From the NCBI GenBank assembly GCA_036939755.1, contig JALLAZ010000382.1:1-16212 (forward strand): a stretch of 16,212 bases of DNA, written 5' to 3'. The stretch's first letter is position 1. Every line of letters begins with the position of its first letter. The notes beneath the pieces were generated by a model. It did no database searches. It had not been told where the DNA came from and saw only the letters and a program-made list of their open reading frames with translations. Both the position numbers and the translations under genes were made by a program. Below are positions 1-9,094 of this stretch, one piece after another. Origin of the DNA: Stephanodiscus triporus (Eukaryota; Bacillariophyta; Thalassiosirophyceae; Thalassiosirales; Thalassiosiraceae).

Positions 1-228
1 TTTTGCCAAGTGACATTTTTTGACCAAAAGGAATTCAAACGCAAAATGGCGGGAGTGGCAACGTGACTGCGTATTCTGTGTGCACTCTACCATACCTCTA
101 TGAGGGGTCTGACGGGCTTTTATCCGCGCAAACATGCTGTATTGCCAATGCGTGAAAATAGAGGGAGCACATTTGGAGGTTAACAACACTACCGAGGGTT
201 ATAATCAATTGAAATCTGTACTTCTAAC
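1..228. other. 3' flank of the amino acid transporter gene
   Basis: AT-leaning DNA downstream of the transporter stop codon at 229-231 (minus strand). It should hold the 3' UTR and poly(A) site of that gene. I see no gene, repeat or RNA here and no convincing AATAAA-type signal. Confidence 0.4.
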
Positions 229-2746
229 TCATGTCATGACACCTTCCTTCTTGGTTTCGTGACTCTTATTATCATCTGATTCAACCATCGAGTACTCTTG
301 CTCCTCCCAGCCTTCTTTTCTCCCAACACTGTTATGTGCTCCATATAGAAAATAAAGCAGAACAAAAAGTAACACATATGCAAACAGCAGAGCAATGCCA
401 ATGAAGGCTAACTGGGATATCAAGAAGTAATTCACAAAAATGCCTAGGCACGGAATGTACGGCACGAAGGGAGTCGAGAAATACTTTTTTCCAGCGTACC
501 ATTGGGTTGTTTTGCTATTTGCGTTGCCAAAGGATGTTGCTGGTGGACACTGCCTCGATATTTTCGTCGCTATTGATACTGATACAGGTCCTAGAAAACA
601 TCCAACAATCCAACTCACGTGCGACACGGCCAGACATGTCAAGAATGAAAATAAGTTGAACCACGCCAGATACTTCTGTAATAGATTCGGATCGGCATCA
701 GGCGACCTCCGCCTCAATATGATCAGCGATGAGTTCGTGACTGTGAACGCCATCAGGATGCCAGCGCTAACGAAGTCCTCGAGATACGAAAAAGGAACAA
801 ACGTTGCGAAAATCGTCATGCAAATACCTGCAAATATGGACAAAAAGATAAACAATGAATATCAAAGATGGGGTAAAAAGAAGTAAAAGGATGATTGAGA
901 TTTGGCTCACCCGCAATCAGCGCTCCTTTTTTCGGGTTTCCAGTTACATCTAATTCACCAAATATTGATGGTAGGAGGCCATCGTTTGCTAAGGCGATCA
1001 TCACCAGTGATGAGAACAATTCATGAGCTTCTTTTCTGCAACAACAAAGAATTGATGCATGACTGACTAACCTAGTGCATACTGCAACCTGGGTTGAATG
1101 ACAATAGATACGAGGACAACCACCGGCAGTGTAAAAACTTCCCCAAATGCTGTTAGCTGAGACGCCCACTCAACACCGTTGCTTTTGAAAGCGACTTAAA
1201 TAGTCCGGCAGTGAGTTGTGAAAACTCGACAATAAGAAGTGTCGTTGGAAAATATAACCAAACGCACCTGGAAATCCACTTTCCGGGGAAATATCCTCAT
1301 AACTTTGCATACCGACTAACGATATCGCCGCAGCGACGTACAACGTAGTCACGATGGCCAGCGTGATAATAATGCTCAAGGGCAAATTTCTCTCGGCATT
1401 TATAGCTTCTCCGGCGACGCATGCCATCGCATCAAACCCGAGGTAGCCGAAGAAGGACGAGACCGCCCCTCGCAGCACGCCGGATGCTCCGAATTCGGGA
1501 GGAACGAAGGGCTCGAAGTTAGACCCGTCAAACAGGACGAAGCCGCCAATTATCATGAATGCGACCAAAAACACTTTGATCCAGGTGAAGAAGTCCGTGG
1601 CCATCTTCAATGACAAGATAAGAAACAAGTACTGTGAGTTTTGTCGGTGTCGATAAATTGGCCAGCCAGTACGCATTTCTGCAGTAACGCGATTCACCTT
1701 CGACTCTTTGATGCCTCTCATAACAAGAATCGTCGTCGCGATCGACACTAGGCACGCCGCTGGATTGATGCCATATCCAGGCTCCAACAGCCGAAGGGAT
1801 GAGTCGCTAACGTTCATTTGCACTCGCAGCCACTCGACGACTTTGTCTCCCCAAGCTCTATAATAACTCGACCGGGCAAACATACGTACGACGGAGAGAG
1901 GAGGTTGAGAAGAAGGCTCGCGCGTTTCCCCCCCCCCCCCTCGTGTAGGGTACATCGCCGACATCGCACCCTGCCATCGAAACAAAAATCGGACGACGAC
2001 GACGACGAAATGAGAAACTCCACCACTCACCTCGCCACGGCGCTCCCGCTCACGAGGAACTCCAGGGCGAGCATCCCCGCCGTGACGAAGGCCGGCAATT
2101 CGCCGAGCGCGACGTACGCGTACGCGTAGCTGCTCCCCGCGACGGGCATACGGCCGCTCAGCTCGGCGTAGCAGCATCCGCTCAGGAGCGCGGCCGATCC
2201 GGACACGATCCAGGAGAGGAAGGTCGCGGGTCCGGCGCACGAATTCGCGATTAGTCCGTTGAGGACGAATATTCCGGAACCGATCGTTCCCCCGACGCCG
2301 ACGGAGACCAAATCGATGAGGGTGAGATGACGTGGGGGGGGGGACGGATGGGATGGGGAGGAGGAGGAGGAGGACGACGACGACGACGAGGAGGGACGGC
2401 GCGCATTCGTTCGAAAAGGTCGATGGGGAGTATCCTCGGCCGATGATGGACCGGCACCGTCGTCGTCGTCGTAGTCGTCGTCGTCGCGATGATCTCGATA
2501 CTCGATATCGAATCCCTCCCCCGCCCCGCGTTCGCGTTCGTCGTGCCGATTTTCGTTCAGATGCGGCATCTCCACGCCCGACGAGGAAATCGCGTCGTCG
2601 TCGTCGTCGTCGTCGTCATTCGCGAGAGTAGTAGGGCGCGGATGTTTGCCGACGCATTCCCCCTCCAGGATGACCCACAGTGGCTTCCTCAGGAACGGGT
2701 TGAGCCGCCGATGTGATCTCGGCGAATGGAGCGGGTCCTGCGCCAT
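229..2746 (-). CDS. Cationic amino acid transporter (CAT/SLC7-type APC permease), six exons
   Basis: Multi-pass permease of the APC superfamily, CAT subfamily, expected to move basic or related amino acids across the plasma or vacuolar membrane. Exons on the minus strand: 2746-2031, 1857-1698, 1604-1268, 1194-1072, 1030-911, 827-229. All junctions are GT-AG, the phases agree, and the model gives 684 aa. Residues 1-138 are a hydrophilic tail with runs of Asp and Ser. The permease core begins at RHLTLIDLVSVGVGGTIGSG; the glycine-rich unwound TM1 (GSGIF) binds substrate in the family. Other family marks are CYAELSGRMPVAGSSYAY, GSAVARAWG, RGIKES, FFGYLGFDAMACVAGEA and a C-terminal CAT_C-like stretch (STPFVPYIPCLGIF). 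The start is the first ATG in frame, with a good AAACATGG context; the frame stays open further upstream but has no ATG. Intron 2 (93 bp) keeps frame and has no stop, and intron 4 is only 41 bp. The partner gene diverges from 3039. Substrate and compartment are inferred. Confidence 0.93.
1605..1697 (-). other. Frame-preserving intron 2 of the CAT transporter
   Basis: Donor AAG|GTGAAT and acceptor TTGAAG|ATG, both phase 0, 93 bp. Removing it joins RGIKES-K to MATDFFTWIKV and restores the spacing usual in CAT proteins. The intron has no in-frame stop, so retention would add 31 residues rather than truncate the protein. Confidence 0.75.
1928..1940. repeat. C13 homopolymer in intron 1 of the transporter
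   Basis: Thirteen consecutive C on the plus strand (G on the transcribed-sense minus strand), inside the 173-bp intron 1858-2030. A length-variable site and a likely assembly trouble spot. Confidence 0.85.
2334..2616. repeat. Cluster of coding trinucleotide and homopolymer tracts (poly-Ser, poly-Asp)
   Basis: Within exon 1 of the transporter: a G10 run (2334-2343, read as Pro codons on the minus strand), a GAG/GAC array encoding about 12 Ser, GTC arrays encoding the acidic DDDD segments, and (CGT)8 at 2593-2616 encoding Asp8. All lie in the non-conserved N-terminal tail, so they probably tolerate length change. Confidence 0.85.
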
Positions 2747-3038
2747 GTTTGGACGACGAGGCGACGACACAAACCCACAAACCCCCCTCTAGAGCAAAAT
2801 CATCATCATCATCATTTTATCATCACATCATCATCATGTCATTGTGGGCCGGGTCCCTACCTCAGTGGCGAACTAGATCTTAACGTAGGAACAAATACCG
2901 AATCTTTGGCTACATAAGTACATACCTTCTTCTCGTATATGGTACTCGATCTATCTACCCCTCTGGCGGGGAGAGAGGGAAGAGCCCGATCCGATCCGAT
3001 CGACTGCATGCGAGGCATTTCATTCTCCATCGCATCCA
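2747..3038. promoter_or_regulatory. Divergent promoter between transporter and oligopeptidase genes
   Basis: The 292 bp between the two start codons must carry both 5' UTRs and promoters. It contains a CAT-rich microsatellite (about 2799-2837, interrupted) and a short GATCC-type tandem near 2987-3002. I see no clear TATA box. Shared regulation is inferred from geometry only. Confidence 0.5.
2799..2837. repeat. (CAT)n microsatellite in the divergent promoter
   Basis: Five CAT units, a short ATTTTATCA interruption, then further CATCA/CAT units. It sits just outside the transporter start. No function can be read from sequence alone. Confidence 0.75.
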
Positions 3039-6000
3039 ATGCTTCCGCTGTCGTGGATGTTCCTCCTCCCCATCGGCCCCGTCGTCTGCCGCGCCTGGAC
3101 GACGCCGCCGCGTCCGAATAATCCGTCGTGGCCGTCCTCGGGACATCGACTCGAGCGGCGGCGGCGGCGGCGGCGCGACGACGGAAGAACGACGACGACG
3201 CCCCCCCGTCGGTCGATGACTCCCCCTCCCCCCGCGTCCGCATTCGACGATAATCACGACGCATCGTCGTCGTCCGTCGTCCCGCCGGTGCCATTTCGAG
3301 ACGAGTGCTCCTTCGTCATGGCGGGGGAACTCCTCCCGCGCTCCATCGCCTCGTCGTCGTCCTCGGACGATCCGGAATCGATGCCGTCGACGCCGATGCG
3401 CCAGTCTCCCTCCTCTCCCCATCCCCTCCTTTCGCCCCCCCGCGCGATACCTAACCCGTACGGATGGATGCGCGACGACGGTCGGACCAACGCGACGGTG
3501 TTGGATCACCTGCGAGCGGAGAACGAGTACGGGGAACGCGCGACGTCGCACCTGGACGATCTTAGGGAGGGATTGTATCGAGAGGTGTGTGTCTTTTTAC
3601 TTTTTATTCGAGTGCGTGTGTGTGTGTGCCTACCTAGTTGAATCACTCCTCGAGACGATGCCCAAAAATCGACCCGCGTGTCAGCTCCTGTCGTGCGTCC
3701 AGGAAACCGACTACACCACCCCGGCGTTGAAGACCTCGCGGTCTCCCGGGGGGAAAGGATATTGGTATTACACGCGATTCGAGGAGGGACAGAGCTACCC
3801 CAGGTACTGTCGCGCGCCGCAATCCTCCCCCGACGAGCTGATGCCGCCGCCCGTCAACGGGGGGTGGGATGTAAAAACGCTCGCGAATTCCACCGACGGC
3901 GTGACTAGTACCATGGGGCACGTTCTGCCCGACGAGGAAGTCTACCTCGACGTTCCGGCGTTGGCGGTCGACAGGGCGTACCTTGCCGTGGGGGACATCG
4001 CCATCTCGCCCGATCAGAAGTACGTCGTGTATACCTTGGACGAGAGGGGGGGGGAGACGTGTCAGCTGTACGTGAAGGACATCGAATTGGGAATGGTGCG
4101 GACGGTGATGCGCGATCGGAGGAACGGTAGTGCCGACGTTCCGTTGGAATGCGACGGTAGCGTGGTCTGGAATGATGCGAGCGATGCGCTGTTTTACGTA
4201 ACCATGGACGACGCGCATCGGCCTCACAGGCTGTACCATCGCCGGATCATCGACTCTTTCGGGAACTGGATCGACGATGCGGAGGATCGTCGGAACGAGG
4301 ACGACGAACTGCTATTGGACGAGACGGACGAATCGTACAACCTTCGCATCGCGAAGAGTTTCGATGGGAAGTACCTGCTGGTGCGGTCGAGCTCGAAAGA
4401 GTCCAGCGAGGTTCGTTACCTCGACTTGCGCCCGGAGGCGGGAAGCGAGGGGACGTCTTTGGCAAAGCGCCTCGTCTGCATCGCTAGAAGGAAACGCAAA
4501 GTGCTCTACCGTGTCACTCACTGTCGAGGATATTGGCTTGTACAGACCAATATCGGTGGCTTGCCAAACCTCAGCCTGAAGGCTTGTCGCGTTGGCGAAG
4601 AGGGCATGGATATTTGGAAGGATGTCGTCCGTAGCGATTCCGATGTGCCCGTTCCTGCGTTCGATGGAGGACACGAACGCTCCTTGGACGTGAGTGACCA
4701 TGTTTTCTTTCGCGCGTTTCGATCTAAGTTGTCGCCCCGTCTCATTTTTTTGGATGAACACAGGGGGTTACGGTGTTCAACCCATCGGCGGGTAATGCAT
4801 CTCCTTCCCCTCCACTATCATTCGCTGTTGTTACTGGAAGGGAAGATGGGATGCCACGTGTCTGGATTCTAGAATTCGGCGAAGAAGAAACGCATGCATC
4901 GAATGATTTCAGCCAATTAAGAATTTCCAGAATGACACGCCTTGAATTTGATGAAGATGCGTACGATGTTGGCATTGGCGGAAACCGCGATCCAAGTCTC
5001 CCATATGTGGTCATATGTTATGATTCATTGCTTACGCCCCCCTCTCATTTTGCCGTGCCTCTACACAGTCCTTCAGATATGAGCACCAGAAAGGTATTGA
5101 AAGCAAAATACGTTCCTGGTTATAGCAAAGACTTGTACGCATGTGAGAGGACTACAGTGAGAAGCCGGGATGGAAAAACGGACATACCAGTCTCTTTGGT
5201 TTATCATCGCGACGTGCTAAAAGAGCGGAACAAAGGCTTCGCAGTTCCCACTCATCTCTACGGATACGGATCATACGGTGCATCTATAGAAGCATCGTTT
5301 CGTTCCACTCGCCTGCCTTTGCTAAATAGGAAGGTCGTCTACGCACTCGCTCACGTCCGAGGAGGTGGAGAGATGGGCCGTCCGTGGTATGACGATGCAA
5401 AATATCTCACGAAGAAGAACAGTTTCAATGACTTTGTGGACGTGGCTCGTTGGCTTACGAGCGATGTGACTAACGACGGCTCCGATAAAAATTTGGCTGA
5501 GACATCCATTGGAAAAGGAATCACGAACGCTAGCAAACTCTCCTGCGAAGGTCGCAGCGCGGGTGGGCTCCTTGTGGGCGCCAGTCTGAACCAGAATCCT
5601 GAGCTTTTCCGTGCGGCCATCCTTGGTGTTCCCTTTGTTGATGTAGCATGTGAGTATATGCCAGACTGTGTATTCTTTATTTGCAATTGAAGTCATTTAA
5701 TTACTCATGTGTCTGCGCGTTATTATTCGTTCAGGTACAATGACTGATGCCACGATTCCACTGACTGTTGCCGAATGGGAAGAATGGGGCAATCCAAATG
5801 AGGGTAAGTCCTATGTATACCACAGGCTCCATCGGAATTACTCTCACATCTTATCATTACCCATGGAAAATTCGCAATTGTCATGACGAGAAGTTTTTCG
5901 ACTACATCATGAGTTACTCTCCCATAAACAATATCAAAGATGGTGCAGTGTATCCAGCGTGCTTGATAACCGGAGGTTTGCATGACCCACGTGTACAGGC

Positions 6001-6399
6001 AAGTGAAGTGTACCCTTTTACACGTAAGGTTGCCACTTTCTCTTAATCTTATCACTTGATCATTGTGTGTCCTACTTCTAACGAAAAACTTCGAAACAAA
6101 TGCAGTATTGGGAGCCAGCAAAGTTCTGCGCAGAGTTGAGACACAGATCATCTGATAAGTCAGGCCCAGTCGTGTTGAAGATGGATATGGATTCTGGTGC
6201 GCAGCTGATTTTATTCCGACATTTTTTATATCCATTATCTCCGCTGACTATTATTTGCTCTCTATCCATATTCTGACTATTATTTGCTCTCTATCCATAT
6301 TCTTTAGGCCACTTTTCAGGTTCGGATCGATACAAATATTTCAGAGATTTGGCATATGATTATGCATTTTTGATGGATGCTCTGGGATGTACTTCGTGA
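3039..6399 (+). CDS. Oligopeptidase B-type prolyl oligopeptidase family serine peptidase (S9A), seven exons
   Basis: Serine peptidase of clan SC, family S9A; oligopeptidase B enzymes cut short peptides after basic residues. Proposed exons: 3039-3584, 3685-4689, 4764-5649, 5735-5803, about 5889-5998, 6106-6196, 6308-6399, giving about 932 aa. Residues 1-130 form an extension with a hydrophobic start (LSWMFLLPIGPVVC) that could be a signal or targeting peptide, then Arg- and Ser-rich low-complexity sequence. Next come the peptidase N-terminal segment (NPYGWMRDD, HLRAENEY), the beta-propeller (GYWYYTRFEEGQSYP onward) and the catalytic domain (HLYGYGSYGAS, HVRGGGEMGRPWYD). The triad is complete: Ser about 782 in CEGRSAGG, Asp about 868 in HDPRVQ, His about 904 in SGHFSG. 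The splice choices restore family spacing, for example LYRE joined to LLSCVQETD. Two oddities: a GC-AG intron at 5999-6105, and no canonical in-frame acceptor for the intron after 5803. Family assignment is firm; localisation is not. Confidence 0.92.
3609..3628 (+). repeat. GT dinucleotide tract in intron 1 of the oligopeptidase
   Basis: A short (GT)n run about 25 bp inside intron 1 (3585-3684). The intron's donor is itself GTGTGTGT, so several overlapping GT dinucleotides compete near the 5' splice site. The GAG|GTGTGT choice is set by reading frame and family alignment. Confidence 0.6.
5804..5888 (+). other. Problematic intron in the oligopeptidase gene
   Basis: Exon 4 clearly ends near NPNE and a strong donor (G|GTAAGT) follows. 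Coding resumes at KFFDYIMSYSP from 5891. The phases do not match with the available AG sites: GACGAG|AAG needs phase 0 but the donor leaves phase 1. One fewer G in the GGG at 5802-5804 would give GAG|GTAAGT and a perfect NPNE-K join. The alternatives are a non-AG acceptor or a real frameshift allele. The interval given is a placeholder for the excised stretch. Confidence 0.5.
5999..6105 (+). other. GC-AG intron in the oligopeptidase gene
   Basis: The donor is CAG|GCAAGT, the usual form of minor GC-AG introns, and the acceptor is ATGCAG|TAT. Splicing gives HDPRVQ-YWEPAKF, matching the very conserved Asp-loop of oligopeptidase B. The nearest GT alternative (GAA|GTGTAC) would insert three residues in that loop. 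Confidence 0.75.
6244..6303 (+). repeat. 29-bp perfect tandem duplication in the last oligopeptidase intron
   Basis: The units 6244-6272 and 6273-6301 are identical, and the match carries on for two more bases. The second copy ends just before the TTTAG acceptor at 6303-6307, so the presumed branch-point and pyrimidine region of the 111-bp intron (6197-6307) is doubled. Confidence 0.9.
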
Positions 6400-6919
6400 C
6401 ACCATGTATTTTGATATAAGAATTATGCCATCGGCATGCTTCGCCATGGAAGATTGTGTCTTCGGTGCAACTGGGGAATACAAATACATTACAGTAAATT
6501 CGCAAAAGGCTTGGTCTGACAGGATTATCTTGTCGAATCAAGGTGTAGTGTAGTGGCCACGGTTTTAGTATGAGTAGACTTTCACCCTTCTCAGTACCCT
6601 TATCAGTAGCAATGTTATATATACGATATGGATCCTTCTGTAAATATAAGAGACCACCGCCACCTTTTGGTTTTACAATACACTCAAAGAGATATCTATT
6701 TCAATTTTTTAGTATGAAAACATTATCTGCGTGCACCCAATCATCAAACAAAGCATCATACAATGCAACTGCCCGGCTCTATTTAATCAGGGCGCGAAGG
6801 GTATTTGTATCATCGTCATTCGAAATCAGCAGACTGAAATCCCCCATGTACACATCCCCCCCCCCCCCCACCTCCCTCCCACAGACCTAATCGATTCTGT
6901 ATTTTGACATCGCCATATT
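6400..6919. other. Convergent intergenic spacer with 3' UTRs
   Basis: AT-rich spacer of 520 bp between the oligopeptidase stop and the TM9SF stop. It should hold both 3' UTRs. No conserved reading frame or RNA was recognised. The only marked feature is the C14 tract at 6856-6869, close to the TM9SF 3' end. Confidence 0.5.
6856..6869. repeat. C14 homopolymer
   Basis: Fourteen consecutive C followed by further C-rich sequence (CCTCCCTCCC). On the minus strand this is a G14 run in the presumed 3' UTR of the TM9SF gene, and it could form G-quadruplex structure in the RNA. Confidence 0.85.
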
Positions 6920-9094
6920 TTAATCGACCTTGACCGCCCCGTAGATCTTCTTGACGAACCAAAACGAGGCGAGGTACCCCACCGTTCCGCACATCAACGC
7001 GAAGGCGATGGCGATCATCGACATGTAAGTCAGGTACACCACCACGGGTAGGACTCCCACCAGTTCCAACTTGGACGAGAGGAACCAGATGGAGTAAGCG
7101 AAGAGGTAGAACCCGGCAGAGGCGCAGTTCGCAAAGGACTTCCACCACCAGCGGTGATCCTCGACGCAAAGCTGGAGGTAGCACATCACCATGGAGACCT
7201 GCGCGCATGTGGCGACTAGGATAAAGAGCACGGCCATGAGGAATCCCATGATGTAATAGAGCTGGTGGAGCCAGAGGGCGCTCATGATGAAGAAGAGCTC
7301 GATGCAGACGGTGCCGAAGGGGAGAAGACCGGCCAGGAGGACGGAAGCGGGGGGGGAGGCATAGTAGGGGGTCTCGGGTATGAAGCGAGCGATCTGATTC
7401 GTCTTGGTGGGGACCGTGACCTTCTCGGCGCGATAGCCGAAGTAACTCCCCACGAAGACAAGGGGGGTGGACACGCCGGCCCATAGAAGGAAGACTATGA
7501 AGATCGTGAGGAAGGACACGGCCGTCGCCGCGCCCGCCACCGTGAGGAAGACGTTCAAGACAAGGAACATGGACACGATGAGGCCGGGGAAGGCGATGGC
7601 GGTGGCGATGGTGCACGTCTTCCACGACTTGGCGTCGCAGAACTTGTAGAGGCGGGAGGAGACGTACCCCCCCACGCCTCCGCAGAGCACGTACAGCATG
7701 ATGACGGCCGTGAGGGCCTGTCCCTTCTTGATGGGGTTGAGCATGCGCAGCATCGACGCGCAGAGGGTGATGAAGAAGGCGCTACCGATCTGGGCGCCGG
7801 TACCGACCATGACGCTGAGGAGCATGGGATAGGATTGGGGGGGACGGAAGACGTCGCCGTGCACGAGCTTCCATCCCGTCTCCTCCTGCGCCTCCTCGAG
7901 GGTCTGCATCTCGTTGTATCCCGCGATGTCCTTCTTGAGGGTGCGTATCATGATGGTCGCGACCGCCCCGGTGAGGAAGATGACGATCATGAGGGAGTTG
8001 ACGATCGCGAAGTAGTGTATCTCGTCGTCGGGACTCCCCACGAGGTAGATGTCCCACCTGTCGGCCCAGGGGAGCTCGAACTCCTTCCACTCGACCTCGT
8101 AGGAGTAAAGGATCTTCATGGACTCGCCGGTGGAACCCGACCGCAGGGCAAGGTACGTCTCGGGCTCGTTCATCGGGCTCTGCCCGTCCCCGCACGTCGA
8201 CCAGTCGTCCTTCTTGTTCGCGGCCTCGAGGTTCGTCTCGAGCTCGTCCTTCTCGTTGCCCTTCTTCTTGTGCGTGATGGATACGGGATGGACGTCGAAT
8301 CCCGTGATGCGCACCCCCTCGAACTCGTTGGGGTCCTCGTGGTACGTGATCGTGAACTTGAGGTGGTTGTACAGGTAGAACTCGTCCTCCTTGAGGCCGG
8401 TGTACGAGGGGGGGGCCTTGAATCCCACGGGATAGCCGCGGACGGCGTAATTCAGCTCCTTGCTCCGCATCAGCACCGGGAGCTGGTCGAGGGACAGGTG
8501 GACCCGGTACTGCCTGTCGACGAGCTTGCGCAGCCACCGGAGCTTCTTACCCCCCACCTCGACGACGCAAAGGGGGGTGCAGTCCTTGTCGACCTTCGCG
8601 GGGAAGTTGTACGGCGCCATCTGGAGCTTGTGCCCCATGAGACGACTGCCGAGGTTGCGACGCTGCCTGAATCTCTTTTGGATTTTTTCTGCCGGCTCCG
8701 GGCAGGTGGGGAGGTCGTAGTACTCGAAGGGGAGCTGGGTCTTCTTGCTCTCGACCAATTCCACGAACGCCGGCACCGGCTCGTGGTCGCCGTATTCCTC
8801 GGGGGACGCGCCGGGGAATAAAATCTGGGCGATGGACGCCTCCCGCCTCTTGAGCAGGCCCTTCCTCTTCTTCTTGCGGAGCTCGTAATTGCGCAGCTCG
8901 GTCGCCTCCTTCGTCATCCCCACCTGATCCTGACCCGCGGCCTTCATGTTCGCGAATTTCACCTGCTCCTGCTTCGCCGCGACTTTGTTTTCCTTTCGAG
9001 ACAACCTTATCTTGCCCTCGGCACCCATGACGCCGTTATCGGGGGAGAGGACGGCTGCGAGCAGCATCGCCGCTCGGAGTAGGAAGCGTGTCAT
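6920..9094 (-). CDS. TM9SF / nonaspanin (EMP70 family) endomembrane protein
   Basis: Intronless gene for 724 aa of the transmembrane 9 superfamily, which works in Golgi and endosomal sorting of membrane proteins. There is a signal peptide (MTRFLLRAAMLLAAVLS). Residues about 28-93 are an unusual Lys/Glu-rich charged segment. The lumenal EMP70 domain follows (LPFEYYDLPTC; LGSRLMGHKLQMAPY). TM1 is about residues 361-384 (YFAIVNSLMIVIFL). The hallmark cytosolic stretch is GWKLVHGDVFRPP, and eight more hydrophobic segments follow. Other family marks are FIPETPYY, WLHQLYYIMGF and QLCVEDHRWWWKSF. The C terminus KKIYGAVKVD carries the KxD-type Golgi-retention/COPI signal of the family. The start is the first ATG (9094); a TTG two codons earlier is not a credible eukaryotic start. 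The cupin-like gene diverges 248 bp away. Apart from the N-terminal insert, length and order are normal. Confidence 0.97.
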   Translation of the reverse strand: MTRFLLRAAMLLAAVLSPDNGVMGAEGKIRLSRKENKVAAKQEQVKFANMKAAGQDQVGMTKEATELRNYELRKKKRKGLLKRREASIAQILFPGASPEEYGDHEPVPAFVELVESKKTQLPFEYYDLPTCPEPAEKIQKRFRQRRNLGSRLMGHKLQMAPYNFPAKVDKDCTPLCVVEVGGKKLRWLRKLVDRQYRVHLSLDQLPVLMRSKELNYAVRGYPVGFKAPPSYTGLKEDEFYLYNHLKFTITYHEDPNEFEGVRITGFDVHPVSITHKKKGNEKDELETNLEAANKKDDWSTCGDGQSPMNEPETYLALRSGSTGESMKILYSYEVEWKEFELPWADRWDIYLVGSPDDEIHYFAIVNSLMIVIFLTGAVATIMIRTLKKDIAGYNEMQTLEEAQEETGWKLVHGDVFRPPQSYPMLLSVMVGTGAQIGSAFFITLCASMLRMLNPIKKGQALTAVIMLYVLCGGVGGYVSSRLYKFCDAKSWKTCTIATAIAFPGLIVSMFLVLNVFLTVAGAATAVSFLTIFIVFLLWAGVSTPLVFVGSYFGYRAEKVTVPTKTNQIARFIPETPYYASPPASVLLAGLLPFGTVCIELFFIMSALWLHQLYYIMGFLMAVLFILVATCAQVSMVMCYLQLCVEDHRWWWKSFANCASAGFYLFAYSIWFLSSKLELVGVLPVVVYLTYMSMIAIAFALMCGTVGYLASFWFVKKIYGAVKVD

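Noticed and set aside
5804..5825. 22-nt GT-AG intron that would keep the oligopeptidase in frame
   Set aside because: Far shorter than any other intron here, and it would insert about 20 intron-like residues into a conserved segment.
7835..8821. Plus-strand open frame of 328 codons
   Set aside because: Exact antisense shadow of the TM9SF gene; GC-rich codons leave the opposite strand open. Its product is Val/Leu/Glu/Arg-biased with no domain.
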